A stretch of DNA of 46,368 nt from Candidatus Obscuribacter sp. (lineage in GTDB: Bacteria; Cyanobacteriota; Vampirovibrionia; Obscuribacterales; Obscuribacteraceae), in assembly GCA_021772155.1 (NCBI GenBank), contig JADYXS010000679.1, positions 1 through 46,368 of the forward strand. Direction: 5' to 3'. Positions within the stretch are counted from its first letter, which is position 1. The number at the start of each line of letters is the position of its first letter. Below are positions 16,170 through 24,655 of the stretch, piece by piece. The translations under genes were made by a program, and so were the position numbers. The notes below the pieces were generated by a model. That model worked only from the letters and a program-made list of their open reading frames with translations, searched no databases and was not told the DNA's origin.

Positions 16170-19100
16170 TCAATTCCGCCGCTTTGCCTGGCGTCCAGCC
16201 AGAGGAAAATCGGCAAACCAGATCGGCCAAGATCTAGCTTCAGGTTCAAGGGCCAATGCTCTGTTATACAATTTCCGGCCCTCTTCGTTGCGTTGTGTCA
16301 TTCGACAAACATCAGCCAGTGCGATCATGACCATATAATCAGCTGGATACTCGCTACTCATGTTGTGCAATAGGTTGTACGCGGCAGTTAGATTGCCTCT
16401 ATCGATGTACACGCGCGCCAGGGTGTGTTGATCGCAAAGGCGCGAATAGCCGTGCGGTGCAGTCGAAATTCGCGCCTGCAATGGTCTTTCGATTTCGGCG
16501 TCCGGCTCAAGTTTCTCCAGTAATTGACTGTTGATTAGACCGTAGTAGTAGCAAATGTGCCATGCCGATGCACCGGGCGCATCTGCCAGCTTCTTGAGTT
16601 TATCCAGTTGAATTCTACATTGCCGGGGAGCGCCAGCATCAAGAAATAGGATTGCTGCTTCTATGCGGAATACTTCCTTATCGTACGATTCCATTTTGCC
16701 GAAGCCTGGTTCGGAATCAGCCTTGCGGAATGCTTCTAGGGCAGATGCCCGCTGTGACATTCGGAGGCGAACCTTTGCCAGTTCCAGATACTCGAATGAG
16801 CGATGACTGTTGGGTGGAATTACAGCCAAAGCATCCTCTAGAATTCTAGATGCTGCAGTTAGATCGCCCTGCCACGCGTAATCATGCGCCAATGACGCAG
16901 TATGCAATCTACCGTTTCTTAAGGAATCGGGACTTCGGGTTTTGATGTTAGAAAAAAGCGTTCTCAGTTCGTCTAGTTGTATTCTTGCGAAACCGGGCTC
17001 GTTTCTTGCAAGGGATTCCCTTGTATCAAACAGCAACAGCCAGGCGCAAGTATTGAAATCACTTGCGTTGTACTTACCGAATGTCGGGTCTGCTTGTGCG
17101 CGACGTATTGCAAGTACAGCACCGCTCACGTCGGAAAGACGTAAGCGCATCGTGGATAGGGTCAACCAGATTATCGGTCGCTGGGGAGCTTTCGGGTAAC
17201 GCTCCAAAGCCTGTTCAAGAAGAAGCGAAGCCGTTCGTGGATCGTCTATCCTCTTGTAGTAAAAATAGGACAATGAACGATAGCACTCTGCGTCGGAATC
17301 AGTCCTTTCCTCAGGTTTTTGACTGTCCAGTAGCTTTGAGATCGATTGTAGTTGCAGTTTGCATTCTTCTATTTTACTTTCGGCCAAAAAGTCGATTGCC
17401 GAGTCTGTGTCAATCGCGATGCGTTCATTCAGAGGCATGATTAAAACGTCTGCCGTTGCTAGAGCTGCCTTTCGCAAGTTGATTGCCGTTTGAAAATTCC
17501 TCATCCTGCTCATCAGTCGCGCCTTCTGTATCAGCTCACGACCATGCCAACCGGATTTCGGGTGAGAATTTAAACCTCGGTCGATCCATCTGAGCGCAGC
17601 GGTCTTATCTTGCAGCCGCCATTGCAGATCAGAGAAAGAAATGTACAAAGGGGAATCTTGCTGTAATGTCCCGTTGTGGCAGTTTTCCAACTTTTCTATT
17701 AGATTAGCTAAAAAAAGCACGCTCTCACGTGCAGATTCTGTTTTGCCAATTTCCGAAAGATGATTGCTAATTACGGCACAGACCTCCGCCAGTCGGACGC
17801 ATTGGGGCGATTTGATGTCAAACTTTGCAATCGATTGCTCGATCAGCTTCAACGCATGTTCATGTTTGTCCGTCAATCGATATTCATTCACGAGTCTGGA
17901 AACAATCTCTGTGCGCGTTTCCGCAGGAAGTCTTCCGCGATCACAAGATAGAAAGATCTCCAATAGCGCTATTTGCTGATCGTGCTTTGTTGCGTCCATT
18001 CGAGGAAATGCAAGCAATTCGGGAGCTTTAAGTCCCGATGATGGTAGCAAGCTGCAAATCCTATTGATCGCTGTTCGAGCCCCTGAAAGGTCATGGCAGC
18101 GTATGTAAATGCAGGCTTGGTCGCGGTAACAGAGAACTGCCTCTTTGCGTGTTTTCATTCTGGTAGCAGCAAATTTGATCAGACGATCGGCAGCCTCAGG
18201 ATCCTCATGATCGAGAAAGCAGCCGCACAATGCCTGGATGTTGCCGTAAAGTGAAAGTTCCGGATTTGAATGAAGTTCCATTTCCTTGATGTATTTCTCC
18301 AGATCGGCGTTGGCGTTCACCTCATGCAAAGTCGCAAGGCCATAATTCATGGTCAGCGCCATGTAAGCCGGACTGGAAGGATCTGCGATTTTCAGGCCGC
18401 GCAAGGATACTTCTGCAGCGTGTGCGATGTCGCCCGAGTCTGTGTAATAAGTGGCGAGCCACTGGTAAATTTGCAGCAACCGGGCCTTGGCAAATTGTTG
18501 TTGTGGAACAGGATTAATTTGTTGCTCCAACGCCCGGGCGCTGGTTAGCGCAACTGGCAGGGCCTGAGCACTCTGTCCCATTGCCTGGGCGCGCGATAGA
18601 TAGCTCACCGTCAATAAACCAAATGCAGTGTCGGTCGGTGCCAACAGGCTTATTGCTTGCTTACTAACTTCCATTGCCTTCTTGTTGTTTTTTTGATCGG
18701 TGTACAAGTTAACGAGCAGAAGCAGTATCGTGGTTCTATCGGCGACCTTCATGGTCGCGCTCGCCAGTTGGGGCCGCAGCTGCTCCAGGAGCCTGGTTGC
18801 CTCTCTTGGATTGCTTGTCACGAATCTTTTTGCAATAGATAATGTGCGCTCAATGTCGTCTAGGTTGGCGCCGCTGTCCCTTTCTTTTCCGCCTTTGCTA
18901 AGGGCAGTGAGTTTCAAACTTTTCAGTGCTTGATAGAATTGTGTTTCGAGGCCACCAGAGTGCAGATCTTCGGTGATTGTGGAAGATGAAAGGTTTGCAT
19001 AAAACCAGGTGAACCCAAATAGCCCCAATGTAGCAATTGCTGTAAAAGCAAGTGTCTTACTAGTGTCCTTGGTTGCCTGCGACTTTTGCGATTTGCCAGG

Positions 19101-19994
19101 CCGGAAGAATGCTGAATTGAATCTGAGAACGGAGTCGTAACGTCCATCGGCAAGTAAGTGCGCGTTGCGCGCAGCTTCAGCACCGTTCGGATATCTATCG
19201 TCAGCGTTTTTGGCGATGCAGTTATCGACGAATATTTGCAAAGCGGAAGTTTGCTTGCTACTGCCAAGCTGTTTCGAAAGTGGTGGCGCTGAATCGTGGA
19301 CGTGTTGAAACATCACCGCAACGTTATCCTGCGCGTCAAATGGAAGGTCGCCAGTTAGCGCGTGTTGCAAGATGCAGCCTGCAGAATAGATGTCGGCTCG
19401 TTGATCTACTGGTAATCCCAATGCTTGCTCTGGTGGCATGTAGTGACAAGTGCCCAGCGCATATCCGGTTTCGGTAAGCTTTTGCCCAACAATGCCATAG
19501 CTTGGCATGAGCTTGGCCAGACCAAAATCGATTATCTTGACGACTTCAGAACCATTGGCATCAGTGACAATCATGATATTCGAGGGTTTTAAATCGCGAT
19601 GCACCACGCCGTGTCGATGAGCGAAATCGAGGGCCTGGCAAACCTGAGCCATAATTTTCAATGCCCGATTTGGTTCCAGTTTACCTGCGGCGATAATTTT
19701 ATCTAAACCTATTCCTTCGATGAGTTCCATCACCATATATGGTGCGTTGATCCAGGAACCGTACCCATAGAAGCCAACTATGTTTTTGTGCTTCAGTGCG
19801 TTGATAGCTTTGGCTTCCCGCTCAAATCGAAGTAGACCATCCGGTTCGTTCAATAATGTAGTTTTGAGCAGCTTGATGGCAACCAACCGGTCGAATTGGA
19901 CCTGGCGAGCCTTCACAACTGTGCCGAACCCGCCGACACCAATGGTGTCGAGGACCTCGAATCGATTGTCGATAAGCGTACCGTTTACAAACAT
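16170..19994 (-). CDS. Giant membrane Ser/Thr kinase with about 930-residue helical-repeat outer domain (kinase A)
   Basis: 1274 residues, first gene of the kinase array and about twice the size of the others. Kinase domain about 12-285 with GVGGFG 19-24, K41, HRD 132-134, DFG 156-158 and PPE 187-189; it should be active. A single membrane helix lies at about 313-332 (KTLAFTAIATLGLFGFTWFY). The remaining 940 residues are almost all helical and TPR-like (DLTAASRILEDAL, NLTAAYNLLHNMSSEYP, NEEGRKLYNRALALEP). Residues about 943-1068 and 1069-1140 begin with matching modules (RLRLS/RLRMS, then FGK, then RIQLDELRTL/RIQLDKLKKL), so part of the outer domain arose by internal duplication. It lacks the C-terminal AGFD motif of kinases B-D. 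A ligand-binding or scaffold role for the outer domain is inference. Confidence 0.93.
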   Translation of the reverse strand: MFVNGTLIDNRFEVLDTIGVGGFGTVVKARQVQFDRLVAIKLLKTTLLNEPDGLLRFEREAKAINALKHKNIVGFYGYGSWINAPYMVMELIEGIGLDKIIAAGKLEPNRALKIMAQVCQALDFAHRHGVVHRDLKPSNIMIVTDANGSEVVKIIDFGLAKLMPSYGIVGQKLTETGYALGTCHYMPPEQALGLPVDQRADIYSAGCILQHALTGDLPFDAQDNVAVMFQHVHDSAPPLSKQLGSSKQTSALQIFVDNCIAKNADDRYPNGAEAARNAHLLADGRYDSVLRFNSAFFRPGKSQKSQATKDTSKTLAFTAIATLGLFGFTWFYANLSSSTITEDLHSGGLETQFYQALKSLKLTALSKGGKERDSGANLDDIERTLSIAKRFVTSNPREATRLLEQLRPQLASATMKVADRTTILLLLVNLYTDQKNNKKAMEVSKQAISLLAPTDTAFGLLTVSYLSRAQAMGQSAQALPVALTSARALEQQINPVPQQQFAKARLLQIYQWLATYYTDSGDIAHAAEVSLRGLKIADPSSPAYMALTMNYGLATLHEVNANADLEKYIKEMELHSNPELSLYGNIQALCGCFLDHEDPEAADRLIKFAATRMKTRKEAVLCYRDQACIYIRCHDLSGARTAINRICSLLPSSGLKAPELLAFPRMDATKHDQQIALLEIFLSCDRGRLPAETRTEIVSRLVNEYRLTDKHEHALKLIEQSIAKFDIKSPQCVRLAEVCAVISNHLSEIGKTESARESVLFLANLIEKLENCHNGTLQQDSPLYISFSDLQWRLQDKTAALRWIDRGLNSHPKSGWHGRELIQKARLMSRMRNFQTAINLRKAALATADVLIMPLNERIAIDTDSAIDFLAESKIEECKLQLQSISKLLDSQKPEERTDSDAECYRSLSYFYYKRIDDPRTASLLLEQALERYPKAPQRPIIWLTLSTMRLRLSDVSGAVLAIRRAQADPTFGKYNASDFNTCAWLLLFDTRESLARNEPGFARIQLDELRTLFSNIKTRSPDSLRNGRLHTASLAHDYAWQGDLTAASRILEDALAVIPPNSHRSFEYLELAKVRLRMSQRASALEAFRKADSEPGFGKMESYDKEVFRIEAAILFLDAGAPRQCRIQLDKLKKLADAPGASAWHICYYYGLINSQLLEKLEPDAEIERPLQARISTAPHGYSRLCDQHTLARVYIDRGNLTAAYNLLHNMSSEYPADYMVMIALADVCRMTQRNEEGRKLYNRALALEPEARSWPIWFADFPLAGRQAKRRN

Positions 19995-20094
19995 GCCCAG
20001 TAAGCGCCTGTATCGTTTTCCGAGGTTTTACTGATGAAGCCGGTGACGACTACGACCATTATTCCCCGGACAGGCAGTGGAGCATCTGTTTTTG
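19995..20094 (-). promoter_or_regulatory. Duplicated upstream leader of kinase A
   Basis: Counterpart of the kinase B leader: the same start-proximal block (CAGTAAGCGCCTGT and TTCCGAGGT on the + strand), then a variable segment, then ACCATTATTCCCCGGACAG and GAGCATCTGTTTTT. The shared noncoding blocks point to a common control element or a recent recombination between the two loci. Confidence 0.55.
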
Positions 20095-20319
20095 GGTGAT
20101 GCTTGAGTTGACAACCGGCTCAACGGTTGGCCGCTGCCTTAACAGCGGAAAAACCATCACATTAAGTCAGTTTCGTCTTCGCCAGCGGATGCAGGCAACC
20201 GTGAATGGCATCTCCAGCGCCGGCATTCTCAGGCTTCATGTGAATTGCCCAGCGCTTGCTTCGTCCGCTCGAGGGAGATAAAATCGGCAATTCGTACCCG
20301 ATTCGGAGAGAACTCACCA
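20095..20319. other. Intergenic region between kinase A and the HD gene
   Basis: No gene is supported. A 6-bp hairpin, CCGCTG (20131-20136) with CAGCGG (20143-20148), lies here. Its T run is on the wrong side for a minus-strand terminator. The region must hold divergent promoters for the kinase array and the HD gene, but I cannot place them. Confidence 0.4.
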
Positions 20320-20982
20320 ATGCAGACTGCGACAAAGGCATCCATTATCGAAAATGCGCGCAAGTATGTGCAAGAAGAGATGTCCAAAGATAGCAGTGGA
20401 CACGATTGGTGGCACATTCATCGTGTTTCTACCTGCGCCAAGAAGCTAGCTGAAAAATGCGGCGCTGATATCTTTACGGTTGAGTTGGCCGCTTTGTTGC
20501 ATGACGTGGGCGACTATAAGCTGCGCGGCCCGTCTGGCGAAAAGGAGTCAGAGATTGCGCGCCGCTGGCTCGTAAACGAGAGGGTCGATATTCAGGTTAT
20601 CGAACATATCTGCGACATCATCGATTGCATGTCGTTTAAAGGCGCGGGAGTGACGAGCTCTATGAAGACGCTGGAAGGCAAAGTTGTGCAGGATGCTGAC
20701 CGCTTGGACGCAATAGGCGCCATAGGGATCGCGCGCACTTTTGCTTATGGCGGAAACAAGGGACAATCAATGCACGACCCGGAGCTGGCGCCGCAGTTTC
20801 ACCAAACGATGGAGCAGTATCGCACCAGCCGGACAAGCTCAATTAATCACTTTCATGAAAAACTGCTGTTGCTGAAAGACTTGCTTAATACAGAACCGGC
20901 AAAGGTCATGGCGCAAGGACGACATGATTACATGGTCCAATTCATTGAGCAGTTCGAACAAGAATGGCAGGGTGAGCGCTAA
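20320..20982 (+). CDS. HD-domain phosphohydrolase
   Basis: 220 residues from ATG 20320. The open frame reaches back to 20245, but the extra 25 residues are not typical and GGAGAG lies about 10 bases before this ATG. HD-superfamily metal ligands are visible: H28 in GHDWWHIHRV, H61-D62 in LLHDVGD and the D125/D127 pair in QDADRLD. The overall layout, including GAIGIARTFAYGG, matches the YedJ/YpgQ group of small HD hydrolases, which act on nucleotides or related phosphate compounds; the actual substrate is unknown. It converges with the RadC-type gene with only 9 bp between stops. Confidence 0.9.
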   Translation: MQTATKASIIENARKYVQEEMSKDSSGHDWWHIHRVSTCAKKLAEKCGADIFTVELAALLHDVGDYKLRGPSGEKESEIARRWLVNERVDIQVIEHICDIIDCMSFKGAGVTSSMKTLEGKVVQDADRLDAIGAIGIARTFAYGGNKGQSMHDPELAPQFHQTMEQYRTSRTSSINHFHEKLLLLKDLLNTEPAKVMAQGRHDYMVQFIEQFEQEWQGER

Positions 20983-20991
20983 CTGGTTACC

Positions 20992-21480
20992 TTACTCGTC
21001 CCAGATGTCCGGATGGTTTTCTCTCAAGCTGTACATATCGTGAACGGGGCTGACAATAACGTGATCCAGAACCCCAATTCCGAGCAATTTTCCTGAACGC
21101 AACAGTTGATGCGTGGTATCGATGTCTTCCGGACTGGGGGATATGCTGGAACCACTCGGATGGTTATGGCACACAAGAATCGCATGACTGTTGGCGAGCA
21201 GAGCGGCCTTAAACACTTCACGCGGATGAACGAGACTGGCAGACAGAGTGCCATGAGACACTTCATGTAATCCAATGATTTCGTGGCGCGAGTTTAGATG
21301 AAGCGTGACGAAATGCTCTTCGGCTAGAGTCCGTATTGGCTCAAGAAAGTTTGCTACGTCTTCAGGCGATCTGATGGCGTGCATTTCCGCTTTATCATCG
21401 CTTTCATTCACCAAACAGAGTCGAATGCGCGGCAATCGATATTTTGTTTGCCTATCCAATGCAGTAGTTTCCGCAGCCAT
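20992..21480 (-). CDS. Short RadC/JAB-domain protein
   Basis: 162 residues from ATG 21480, which has AGGAGGA about 8 bases upstream; the longer frame to 21543 would bury that site. It carries the RadC JAMM metalloprotease-like motif: E55 in AEEHF, H105 and H107 in CHNHPSG, and D119 in PSPEDID. There is one more residue between the second His and the Asp than in typical RadC. The N-terminal helix-hairpin-helix part of full RadC proteins is missing, as in many mobile-element and anti-restriction RadC relatives. Despite the old name, the family's activity in DNA repair is unproven. A palindromic operator-like site lies 80 bp upstream. Confidence 0.88.
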   Translation of the reverse strand: MAAETTALDRQTKYRLPRIRLCLVNESDDKAEMHAIRSPEDVANFLEPIRTLAEEHFVTLHLNSRHEIIGLHEVSHGTLSASLVHPREVFKAALLANSHAILVCHNHPSGSSISPSPEDIDTTHQLLRSGKLLGIGVLDHVIVSPVHDMYSLRENHPDIWDE

Positions 21481-21562
21481 AGGGGGGTCCTCCTGGAATT
21501 GTGCGCTAGTTATGAATACGTTTTGGACGAAAAAATAGTTCAACTACAACGCAGCAAAAATT

Positions 21563-21578
21563 GGACAAACATTTGTCC
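21563..21578. promoter_or_regulatory. Palindromic operator-like site upstream of the RadC-type gene
   Basis: GGACAAA and TTTGTCC are perfect inverted 7-mers separated by CA. The site lies in the leader between the MATE terminator and the RadC-type gene, in a good position for a dimeric regulator. It resembles dyad boxes of the SOS type in outline but does not match any LexA consensus I know exactly. Confidence 0.5.
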
Positions 21579-21635
21579 TTGCAAAAACATGCTTACTGTT
21601 CAAAGGAAGGTATTGGTTCGAAAGTCCTGAAAAGG

Positions 21636-21665
21636 AAAAGAGGGGCAGTGATCTGCCCCTCTTTT
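21636..21665 (-). terminator. Rho-independent terminator of the MATE gene
   Basis: A 13-bp perfect stem, AAAAGAGGGGCAG (21636-21648) with CTGCCCCTCTTTT (21653-21665), and a four-base loop. It begins directly after the MATE stop codon and has T runs on both strands, so it can work in both directions. Confidence 0.88.
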
Positions 21666-21666
21666 G

Positions 21667-23154
21667 TTAGACCTTCTGGAATTTCCATACGCCGGTCTTG
21701 AATCGCCAGATGAACAAAATTCCGACAATGATCGATGAAAGAGAAATGGCTATCCATGTTCCCATCGGTCCCATTGACTGGTTGACAGTTAAGTACCAGG
21801 CAAGAGGTAAGCGGAAAAATGTCAAACAGGCAACCGTTGCATACATCGGCCAGCGCGTGTAACCGGCACCATTCATGCCTCCCATGAGAATCAGCCAAAT
21901 TGCAACCAGTGGCTGCGATAGACCGACGATCTTGAGATATTGCACGGAGTACTCGATCACCTGGGGATCGCTGCTCATCATATGTCCGATTGGATCGGCA
22001 CCAAAGAACAGGATGAGCGCAATTACAGTATTCAGTCCCGCACCAATGGCGGTGACTTGCCAACCGGCCCTTTCTGCCCGTTCAGGCTGATTGGCCCCGA
22101 GGTTCTGACCAATGATAGTGGCCAGTGCCATAGCTAACGCATAGATGGGAAATCCACCGATCATCTCTTCGATGCGCATCCCGACCGCCCATGATGCTTG
22201 CGCACCAGTAGGATTAGCCGTGTGTGCCAGGACAAAGAAGAGCACGAAGTTACCGCCGACCCATGACAGATCCTGAATACATGCTGGCATGCCGATGTTC
22301 ATCAGTCGAGAAAACCATTCCCAGGACGTCTCTTTTAGCATTATGCGAACGTTGAGGCATTCTGATATTTCCGATCGTTTCAGCAGATAGAACGAAAGCG
22401 TAACGCCGAGGATGCTTGCAATGCCCCAGGACATTCCGATGCCTGCTATTCCACAGTGAAACGGCCAGATGCACAGACCGATGTCTAGCACGATCACTTG
22501 TGCGGTAATCAACGCCATGATTGCCATTGGAACCTTGACGCTGCCTTTAGCCCGGAAGATTGAGTTTGTTACCCAAAGGACCGTGAAGGGCATCTGGGCA
22601 AGCAGATCGAATTTCAAATAGTCCCAGCCCAGTTGCTCTACCTCAGGTGTCGCGCCGAGCAAGTGCATCAGTGGACGACAAGCGACCAGACCGATAGCGG
22701 CCGAGACGACGCCGAAGCCAACTGCAAAGAGAATGGACTGGCGGGCTGCCTGGATAGTTTTTTCGAGACTGCCTTCGCCCCAGAAGCGACTGACCAGAGC
22801 GTTGGTTCCTGCGGACAATGCCACTGCCAGCAACACCATGAAGAACCAGATTTGTCCGCCCATGCCGATAGCAGCCTGGGTATTCGAGCCAAGCTTGCCA
22901 GCGACCCAGAGGTCGCAGAAGCTAGCCAGAGCAATTGTGACCATATTCAGAAATAGCGGCCACGCCATGTGCCATATGGCAGCCCACGTTGACCCCTTGA
23001 GGATAACGTCGTTCTGAAGTGGACGCTGGACGGTTGCGGCTCCAATTGCACTGTCAGCAATTGTTCCGGGTGCCGACGCCATGCACTGAGTCACGACTTC
23101 TTCGATGGTGCCTATGTCTTTATCGATATTTTTTTCTGTGTTTGTGGAATTCAT
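21667..23154 (-). CDS. MATE family multidrug/Na+ efflux transporter
   Basis: 495 residues. After a polar 55-residue cytoplasmic N-terminus there are about 12 hydrophobic helices in two similar halves, as in MATE antiporters. Family features include the AWPLFLNMVTIALASFCDLWVAGKLG segment in helix 1, the ALSAGTNALVSRFWGEG loop and, in the second half, MRIEEMIGGFPIYALAMALATIIGQNLGA. Such proteins export cationic drugs, organic acids or signalling lipids in exchange for Na+ or H+; the substrate is unknown. The start has AAGGAG 8 bases upstream. It is probably monocistronic, with its own terminator, and is divergent from the TOPRIM gene. Confidence 0.93.
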   Translation of the reverse strand: MNSTNTEKNIDKDIGTIEEVVTQCMASAPGTIADSAIGAATVQRPLQNDVILKGSTWAAIWHMAWPLFLNMVTIALASFCDLWVAGKLGSNTQAAIGMGGQIWFFMVLLAVALSAGTNALVSRFWGEGSLEKTIQAARQSILFAVGFGVVSAAIGLVACRPLMHLLGATPEVEQLGWDYLKFDLLAQMPFTVLWVTNSIFRAKGSVKVPMAIMALITAQVIVLDIGLCIWPFHCGIAGIGMSWGIASILGVTLSFYLLKRSEISECLNVRIMLKETSWEWFSRLMNIGMPACIQDLSWVGGNFVLFFVLAHTANPTGAQASWAVGMRIEEMIGGFPIYALAMALATIIGQNLGANQPERAERAGWQVTAIGAGLNTVIALILFFGADPIGHMMSSDPQVIEYSVQYLKIVGLSQPLVAIWLILMGGMNGAGYTRWPMYATVACLTFFRLPLAWYLTVNQSMGPMGTWIAISLSSIIVGILFIWRFKTGVWKFQKV

Positions 23155-23250
23155 AATCCACGCTCCTTGTAGAGCGGCTCAAGTCTTGCAATGCTGACCA
23201 GGCCGCAAAAGAAACGACTTTGACCCAACTGGATAGTTAGGGACAAAAAA

Positions 23251-23301
23251 ACCAACGGCTTTCGCAGACCCCGGAAAATGGAGTTAGGAGAGTTCGTTGG
23301 T
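23251..23301. repeat. Inverted repeat in the MATE/TOPRIM divergent region
   Basis: ACCAACG at 23251-23257 and CGTTGGT at 23295-23301 are inverted copies 37 bases apart, between two divergent genes. They may be operator half-sites or a long-loop hairpin. Confidence 0.35.
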
Positions 23302-23367
23302 GTAACGCTATATACGCATATTTCTACTCTACTGTTTTTTTCAAAGAAGGCAAGTGGTTTTTAACTC

Positions 23368-24654
23368 ATGGTACGATTGTTTGCGCCCCATTCAGGTATA
23401 GATTTACATCGGTTGGCTGAGAAACCTTTTAACATAACGCAACCAAGCGGTGAACAGGTCTGGGCTTGCTTTCAACGCTGCCTCGCATTTGAGGATCCGC
23501 AAGCTCGCTGGGAACGACTTCAAAATCTGGTCGCAAAACAACTGCACGATGACGCGCTAAAAGTTCGTGATATGCCGACTTTGGCGTTGGAATATCAAGA
23601 CCATTTGTTCGTTTCCCTATACGGCAGCAATGGAACAAACGCCGCTGAAGCTGAGTACAGCAACGCCTCGATCCTTCTGAATGTCGCGCTGGCACTGGAA
23701 GACTTCGACAACTTCACCCAAATTTCCTTTGATTCTTGGAAGATTTCGCTATCGGATAGCAGACCGAAGGAAATCGCCAAATTGTTTCCCAAGTTGCTGG
23801 ACGATAGCGCGGTGACCGAACTATCCCTTGCGCTGGGTTTGACAGAAGCACAGCACTTGTGGCTACAGCATGCCAGACGAGCCGTGCCGAACTGGGCTGC
23901 GCTCTTCAGTCATGGACTGTGGTCCGCGGATGTGCGGATGCCGTTCGTTTGTAAGCTGCTCAGCGAGTTTCGAGATCTTCCGCTAAGTGCCCAAAGTTAT
24001 CTGGCTGCAAGAACTTCCTTGCGATCTTTGTTGGCTGAAAATCGAGCGCAGTTGCCGGGAAACTTCCTGCCGCAGCTTATCTTGGTCGTTGAAGGAGAGA
24101 CCGAGTCGATTTTGTTACCACATTTTGCCAATCTTCTTGGTCAGAATTTTTCGCGCATGGGCGTGATGCTTCTTGCAGCTGGAGGCGCCAAACAAGTCGC
24201 TCGCCGTTATTTTGAATTGCGTGATGTGGTGACACTACCGATGGTGCTATGTGTCGATGCTGACGCGGGCGAAGAGATTGAAGTTGCTTCTGAGGCGTTG
24301 CGTGATTCGGATCGTCTGCATGTCTGGAAAGACGGTGAAATCGAGGACACACTCGAGACTCCGGTTCTGGTACAGCAACTCAATGCCTTCTTGCAGACTT
24401 CCGGTGGACCTGGTTCTGTCTCACTCAACGATTTTCCAGATGGGCAAAAGCGCACCGTTCTCTTGAACAAACTATGGCGAGCGAGGGGCCTGGGCAATTT
24501 TGATAAAATTGGATTTGCCGAAGTGATTGCTGCCAACCTTAAAGACAGAGCGGAAGTACCACCAGATGTGGTGCGGGCGCTCAAGGTTTTGCAAGATGTT
24601 CATTCTCGCAGCGCGCGTAAAACCGTCGGAAGCGTATCTTCGAACGGTACATAG
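23368..24654 (+). CDS. Stand-alone OLD-type TOPRIM protein
   Basis: 428 residues. The C-terminal half (about 235-400) is a TOPRIM fold of the OLD-nuclease type, with the glutamate motif LILVVEGETES (E242), a GVMLLAAGGAKQ strand-turn, the DxD motif LCVDADAGEEIE (D297, D299) and a later KDGEIEDTLE acidic motif. OLD proteins usually carry an N-terminal ABC ATPase. Here the first 230 residues show no Walker motifs and I do not recognise the domain; it is tryptophan-containing and helical. A DNA nuclease or nicking activity is therefore likely but unproven. No clear Shine-Dalgarno sequence is close to the ATG. The next gene starts one base after the stop. Confidence 0.75.
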   Translation: MVRLFAPHSGIDLHRLAEKPFNITQPSGEQVWACFQRCLAFEDPQARWERLQNLVAKQLHDDALKVRDMPTLALEYQDHLFVSLYGSNGTNAAEAEYSNASILLNVALALEDFDNFTQISFDSWKISLSDSRPKEIAKLFPKLLDDSAVTELSLALGLTEAQHLWLQHARRAVPNWAALFSHGLWSADVRMPFVCKLLSEFRDLPLSAQSYLAARTSLRSLLAENRAQLPGNFLPQLILVVEGETESILLPHFANLLGQNFSRMGVMLLAAGGAKQVARRYFELRDVVTLPMVLCVDADAGEEIEVASEALRDSDRLHVWKDGEIEDTLETPVLVQQLNAFLQTSGGPGSVSLNDFPDGQKRTVLLNKLWRARGLGNFDKIGFAEVIAANLKDRAEVPPDVVRALKVLQDVHSRSARKTVGSVSSNGT

Positions 24655-24655
24655 A

